From contig NZ_CP102590.1 in NCBI RefSeq assembly GCF_032818155.1, forward strand, positions 558,001 to 622,000: a stretch of 64,000 nucleotides of DNA. Reading direction: 5' to 3'. The notes under the pieces are model-generated. The model did not search any database, was not told the DNA's origin, and worked only from the letters and a program-made list of their open reading frames with translations. The stretch comes from Niallia taxi (GTDB lineage: Bacteria > Bacillota > Bacilli > Bacillales > Cytobacillaceae). Shown here piece by piece: positions 60,348-64,000 of the stretch (positions are counted from its first letter, which is position 1; every line of letters starts with the position of its first letter). A program made the position numbers and the translations under genes.

Positions 60348-60797
60348 ATGAGATTAACAAATTATACGGATTATTCTTTACGCGTATTAGTATATTTAGG
60401 ATTAAAAAAAACCGGTCAGTTGAGTACTATTCAAGAAATTGCTGATACATATAATATTTCTAAAAACCACTTGATGAAAATAATTCATCACCTTGGTAAG
60501 CTCGGTTATATAGAAACAATCAGAGGACGTAACGGCGGTATAAAGCTTGCAATGAACCCCACTGAAATCAATATCGGAAAAGTAGTTTTAGCAACAGAAG
60601 AGGATTTTCATATTGTCAATTGTTTTAGTGAAGGCAGGAATTATTGTATACTTACCCCTTCCTGCAAGCTTAAGCACGCATTAAATGAAGCACTGATGGC
60701 TTTTTTATCTGTTTTAAACAGCTATACTTTAGCTGATTTCCTTCATAATAATGATGAATTGAATGCTTTAATCGGCAACCCTTTTTCTGATAAATAG
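60348..60797 (+). CDS. nsrR: Rrf2-family nitric-oxide-sensing repressor
   Basis: The 149-residue protein starts MRLTNYTDYSLRVLVYLGLK, has a winged helix (QEIADTYNISKNHLMKIIHH near 26-45, IRGRNGGIKLA) and three iron-sulfur cysteines C92, C100 and C106 (NCFSEGRNYCILTPSC), the same positions as B. subtilis NsrR. It represses hmp and other NO genes until its cluster reacts with NO. Divergent from hmp, with its own terminator. Confidence 0.94.
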   Translation: MRLTNYTDYSLRVLVYLGLKKTGQLSTIQEIADTYNISKNHLMKIIHHLGKLGYIETIRGRNGGIKLAMNPTEINIGKVVLATEEDFHIVNCFSEGRNYCILTPSCKLKHALNEALMAFLSVLNSYTLADFLHNNDELNALIGNPFSDK

Positions 60798-60800
60798 AAG

Positions 60801-60840
60801 GAAGAAAACCTCAAACTTTTATGCGTTTGAGGTTTTCTTC
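60801..60840 (+). terminator. Terminator of nsrR
   Basis: GAAGAAAACCTCAAAC and GTTTGAGGTTTTCTTC form a perfect 16-bp stem around an 8-base loop. Confidence 0.9.
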
Positions 60841-60878
60841 CTTTCTAACTATTTAAACGACCGATAATTTAAAGGATT

Positions 60879-61025
60879 TTACCATTTTTGCTTTTCGTCA
60901 AGAACAGTATGACCTTCATCACACTCATTCTTTAATACTTCTAATCGTCTTATTCTTTTACCAGTTAGATGCGATAATATTTGTAGGAACAGATGCATTA
61001 ATTTACTGCTGTCACCATTGTTCAT
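60879..61025 (-). CDS. 48-residue protein, unknown
   Basis: On the minus strand GGAAAG, 7 bases before an ATG at 61025, starts MNNGDSSKLMHLFLQILSHL then TGKRIRRLEVLKNECDEGHT and VLDEKQKW, stop. Amphipathic helices and a single Cys; soluble. It follows the CBO0543-family gene (61094) in the same direction by 68 bases. No family is recognised; a small regulatory or membrane-associated peptide is possible. Composition is protein-like through to the end. Confidence 0.5.
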   Translation of the reverse strand: MNNGDSSKLMHLFLQILSHLTGKRIRRLEVLKNECDEGHTVLDEKQKW

Positions 61026-61093
61026 TATTAATCTTTCCAATATTCACACCTCATTTGTTTTTACTAATTATACCATTTGAATTAGGCATCATC

Positions 61094-61594
61094 CTAAAAT
61101 TTAAAAGGAATTTTAAACAAATGAATTAATAAAGTGATAATAATAATGGATATTAGGTAGGCTCTTCCTGGTTTTTGCTGATGCAAGGCAATAACAGAAA
61201 ACATGACAAGATCAAATATAAAGGAATACTCAAATTTCCAGCCGTTTTGATAGGATATTCTCCCCGTAATATAAAGGATTAACTCTACTATTATGTAGAC
61301 AACTGACCATATTACTATATATGGAATCCTTTTTGACCAACGCGAAGGAAAATGTGAAAGAAACAGAAATACACTGATAGGCATTGTTATAAGTGCGTAT
61401 GTAATGACAACCATTTCATGACCGTAAAAGAAATCAGGATGGAACTTCCACAATGTATCCTCCTTAACGATATACTCGTAAAGTAGTCCGCCAGTCGAAA
61501 TAAATAACATGCTGGCATGATATTCCCGCCAGTTTTTCCAATCTCCCCACTTAAAAGAGGCTAAAATAGTAAGAAGTGTGATGGCAACGTGCAT
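61094..61594 (-). CDS. CBO0543-family membrane protein
   Basis: The 166-residue protein has five hydrophobic segments and the family pattern FKWGDWKNWREYHASMLFIS near 15-35, YEYIVKEDTLWKF and YQNGWKFEYSFIFDLVMFSV near 118-140. CBO0543 proteins are uncharacterised Firmicute membrane proteins. The ATG at 61594 with AAAGGG upstream is taken as start rather than the TTG at 61603. Function unknown. Confidence 0.8.
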   Translation of the reverse strand: MHVAITLLTILASFKWGDWKNWREYHASMLFISTGGLLYEYIVKEDTLWKFHPDFFYGHEMVVITYALITMPISVFLFLSHFPSRWSKRIPYIVIWSVVYIIVELILYITGRISYQNGWKFEYSFIFDLVMFSVIALHQQKPGRAYLISIIIITLLIHLFKIPFKF

Positions 61595-61811
61595 CAAACA
61601 CAACCCTTTCAGATAATAATATAGGAAAGAGAATCATCTCTGAATAATTAAGAAGAGAGAACCTTTTTATATATACTTTCCATTTATGGGAAAGTTCATG
61701 TAAAAAATAGGTGTAAAATATGTCTTAACACTCTTCATTGTGAAAACAACCGGTAATTATGATAGTATTAAAAAGGATTTAAAAAGAGTATACAGAAACG
61801 AGGAAAGAGAA

Positions 61812-62684
61812 ATGAGTGTGATCACAAAAAAAAAGCCCAATAATGTTAAGTTTCTATCACGTATTTTATTAGTAATTATTGGCGGCTTCATAACAGCTTA
61901 CGGTCTTGAAGCAGTATTAATTCCAAACAATGTATCTGACGGAGGAGTTACGGGGATAAGCATTGTTATTTCCGAACTAACTAATCTTCCACTAGGTATC
62001 TTAATTGCAATATTAAATTTGCCTTTTGTATTTCTTGGTTATAAACAAATCGGTAAAAGTTTTGCAATATTCTCGGTAATTGGCATAGCCTCATTAGCTG
62101 CAGGTACAGTACTAATGCATCATATTAATACAATAATTCATGGAGATACATTGCTTATTACCGTTGTCGGCGGGATTATTATCGGTTTTGGCATGGGTCT
62201 TGCACTCCGTAATGGTGGAGCACTTGATGGAATCGATATGTTAGCAGTACTTCTATCCCGAAAACTGCCTTTTGGTACGAGTGATCTTATATTATTCTTG
62301 AATGTATTTGTATTTGCAATAGTTTCCATTGTATTTGGTCTCCAAGGAGCTATCCTCTCTGGTATCGCCTACTTTATCGCCTCAAAGGTTATCCATATCG
62401 TCGAAGAAGGTTTAAGTGGATCGAAAACCTTTAAAATCATCACAAGTGAACCAGAATTGATGGTAGAGACAATCCGTGACAGACTTGGCAGAAGTGCAAC
62501 ATACAGTCTTGTTCAAGGAGCTTATTCCAGCGAACAATTTAAAGAAATAACTTGTGTCATTAACAGGCTGGAAGAAAGCAAAATGAAAGAAATCATCTAT
62601 GAAATTGATAAAGGCGCCTTTGTTACAGTATACGATGTAGCAGAAGTTAAGGGCGGTAATTTCAAAAAGAAAGATATTCATTAA
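61812..62684 (+). CDS. YitT-family membrane protein
   Basis: The 290-residue protein has five to six helices of the YitT membrane domain (VIIGGFITAYGLEAVLIPNN near 21-40, GVTGISIVISELTNLPLGIL near 45-65, GFGMGLALRNGGALDGIDML near 130-150) and the cytoplasmic DUF2179 domain at the C-terminus (SKTFKIITSEPELMVETIRD near 205-225; MKEIIYEIDKGAFVTVYDV near 255-275). Role unknown. The ATG at 61812 with GAGGAAAG upstream is preferred to the longer frame from 61740. Confidence 0.9.
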   Translation: MSVITKKKPNNVKFLSRILLVIIGGFITAYGLEAVLIPNNVSDGGVTGISIVISELTNLPLGILIAILNLPFVFLGYKQIGKSFAIFSVIGIASLAAGTVLMHHINTIIHGDTLLITVVGGIIIGFGMGLALRNGGALDGIDMLAVLLSRKLPFGTSDLILFLNVFVFAIVSIVFGLQGAILSGIAYFIASKVIHIVEEGLSGSKTFKIITSEPELMVETIRDRLGRSATYSLVQGAYSSEQFKEITCVINRLEESKMKEIIYEIDKGAFVTVYDVAEVKGGNFKKKDIH

Positions 62685-62693
62685 TCCAATATT

Positions 62694-62726
62694 GGTGTGC
62701 AAGGGACATCCTTTGCACACCTTTTA
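62694..62726 (+). terminator. Terminator of the YitT-family gene
   Basis: GGTGTGCAA and TTGCACACC form a perfect 9-bp stem around a 10-base loop, then TTTTATT. Confidence 0.85.
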
Positions 62727-62744
62727 TTATGTATTCCACAAAAC

Positions 62745-62768
62745 AATAACCCCACTCTAGGAGTGAGG
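62745..62768 (-). terminator. Terminator of the SH3/L,D-transpeptidase-like gene
   Basis: On the minus strand CCTCACTC and GAGTGGGG pair around a 3-base loop, followed by TTATTGTTTTG. Confidence 0.7.
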
Positions 62769-62780
62769 CTCTTGGTATAA

Positions 62781-63908
62781 CTAGTATTTGCCTAAGCCAG
62801 AGTCTGGTGTCTGGATGATAACAGGGTTTTTATCTGGGTTCAGCCATTTTAAAACAGTTGTAACATTTGATTTTGACGTGGCGGTACAGCCGGCAGTATA
62901 GCCGTATTTTCCTGCAACATGGAAGAATATCGCACTACCTTTGCCTGCAACTGGGTTTTTCGTATTGTAATTAATAACAAACCCTAAATCGTACTCAGGA
63001 ATATTCATTTTTTCAGCACTATTCCAGCGTCCATTGTTTTTGGAAGCCTTTTGCCATGTGTTATATAAGGAAGAAGCTGGATCATCTACCCATACATCAT
63101 CATTCGTAATTTTACGGTATGGTAATTTAGTACCTGGATTTGCACCTCTGCCAAACGCAGTACCAATCGTATATTTTCCTGTTGGCGAAGCTTGTGAGCC
63201 TTCTGACATTTTGTCAGTCATCCCCTTTTTGCCAAGCACACCTGCCATTGAATCGACTTGCTTCCACTTACCCTTTGCTTTCTCAAATGTTCTGATTGTC
63301 GCTGTTTTCGATGAAGAATTCGCTGATGTAACTAAAATCAGCTGTTGGGCATTACCAAGTGTCTTCATATTATTTACAGTATCCACAATCGATTGCTTAG
63401 AAGAACTATTAGATGAAGTCGCTTTTACATATGTACCGCTGACATAGCCTGTTTTTCCTTTAAAGTCAATTTTATACCAGCCATTAGATTCCTTCTTCTG
63501 AACTGTCAGCTTTGTTCCCTTTTTTACAGAACCAATCACTTTAGACTTTGTATTTGAACCGCTTCTTACATTCAGTGTATCTGCCGTTACTGTATATGTA
63601 GTCTTTGTCGCAGATGTAGTCGCTTTCACATATGCACCGCTGACATAGCCCGTTTTCCCTTTGAAGGTAATCTTATACCAGCCATTAGATTCCTTCTTCT
63701 GAACTGTCAGCTTTGTTCCTTTTTTAACAGAACCAATCACTTTAGACTTAGTGCTTGAACCGCTTCTCACATTCAATGTATCTGCCGTTACAGTGTATGT
63801 TACCGAACTTGCTGCTTCTGCAACAGCTGGCGTTAACATCCCCGCACCTACAACTAAACTAGAGCTAATAACTAAGCATGTAAGCAGCATACAAATATAC
63901 TTCTTCAC
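62781..63908 (-). CDS. Secreted SH3-repeat protein with L,D-transpeptidase-like domain
   Basis: The 375-residue precursor starts at GTG 63908 with a signal peptide (VKKYICMLLTCLVISSSLVV then AVAEAAS, cleavage near 32-35). Two bacterial SH3 domains follow (about 36-97 and 103-164), nearly identical in residues and DNA, beginning YTVTADTLNVRSGS and ending GWYK(I)xFKGKTGYVSG. They bind cell wall. The C-terminal domain (about 180-370) resembles L,D-transpeptidases: IFFHVAGKYGYTAGCTATSK near 326-345 carries the catalytic-type His and Cys (H...TAGC). It may crosslink or modify peptidoglycan. The frame extends to 63977, but that part lacks a ribosome site. Confidence 0.85.
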   Translation of the reverse strand: MKKYICMLLTCLVISSSLVVGAGMLTPAVAEAASSVTYTVTADTLNVRSGSSTKSKVIGSVKKGTKLTVQKKESNGWYKITFKGKTGYVSGAYVKATTSATKTTYTVTADTLNVRSGSNTKSKVIGSVKKGTKLTVQKKESNGWYKIDFKGKTGYVSGTYVKATSSNSSSKQSIVDTVNNMKTLGNAQQLILVTSANSSSKTATIRTFEKAKGKWKQVDSMAGVLGKKGMTDKMSEGSQASPTGKYTIGTAFGRGANPGTKLPYRKITNDDVWVDDPASSLYNTWQKASKNNGRWNSAEKMNIPEYDLGFVINYNTKNPVAGKGSAIFFHVAGKYGYTAGCTATSKSNVTTVLKWLNPDKNPVIIQTPDSGLGKY

Positions 63909-64000
63909 TCTGTTCACTTCCTTTCCTGATGACCTCCATATTGTAACAGGTTTTATCCGATTACTAGATTTCATCACAAAAAAATCATTGAATTGTAATC

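Overview
This is a low-GC Firmicute chromosome segment, most likely Bacillaceae (Bacillus/Niallia-like). The grounds are the LacI-regulated ribose operon, Des/DesK/DesR with the B. subtilis phosphosite spacing, TnrA-type and cre-type operators, SAM-I and c-di-AMP (ydaO-type) riboswitches, a B. subtilis-like tRNA array and a Bacillaceae-style NsrR/Hmp pair. The genus is inferred from these families and not proven. I saw no rRNA gene, CRISPR array or intact insertion sequence.

Layout. 0-11 kb is an accessory, partly decaying region: the remains of an LXG (type VII-associated) toxin gene, a broken Nudix gene, a third decayed gene, three small lipoproteins, several unrecognised small proteins reminiscent of toxin-immunity neighbourhoods, and three diverged copies of an intergenic repeat. 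An NAD(P)H:quinone oxidoreductase-like gene, a GNAT and a Nudix hydrolase sit among them. 12.2-15.2 kb is the cold-shock lipid desaturase and its DesK/DesR thermosensor, with a clear DesR-type operator. 15.2-21 kb is the ribose operon rbsRKDACB, with a perfect palindrome at its promoter that also fits cre. 21.1-25.7 kb is assimilatory nitrite reduction (nirB-nirD-nirC-cobA) behind a perfect TnrA box. 26-40 kb is an acid-sugar catabolic island: glycerate kinase, GntP-type permease and CdaR regulator, then a six-gene operon (DapA-type aldolase, iron alcohol dehydrogenase, DUF1537 kinase, PdxA2, D-2-hydroxyacid dehydrogenase, MFS transporter) next to an unusual PrpR-like regulator.

40-42.5 kb holds homocysteine methyltransferase and S-methylmethionine permease under a SAM-I riboswitch. 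44.7-48.7 kb holds RocB-like peptidase, IclR regulator and divergent ornithine aminotransferase. 48.7-55.5 kb is a potassium-uptake kdp operon: two tandem c-di-AMP riboswitches, a 37-residue membrane microprotein, kdpF, A, B, C, a short KdpD without kinase domain and a coupled CBS-domain protein. 55.8-57.8 kb carries 21 tRNA genes on the minus strand under their own promoter. The rest holds a decayed micro-operon, a structured intergenic repeat, flavohaemoglobin hmp with divergent nsrR, two small or membrane proteins, a YitT-family protein and a secreted SH3/L,D-transpeptidase-like protein.

The least ordinary observations are: (i) a PrpR-type regulator that has lost the GAFTGA loop and Walker B acidic residues, beside a sigma-A-type promoter embedded in a 19-bp inverted repeat whose half-site recurs downstream; (ii) the tandem c-di-AMP riboswitch kdp operon with an unannotated microprotein and a CBS protein; (iii) the decaying toxin/immunity-like left end.
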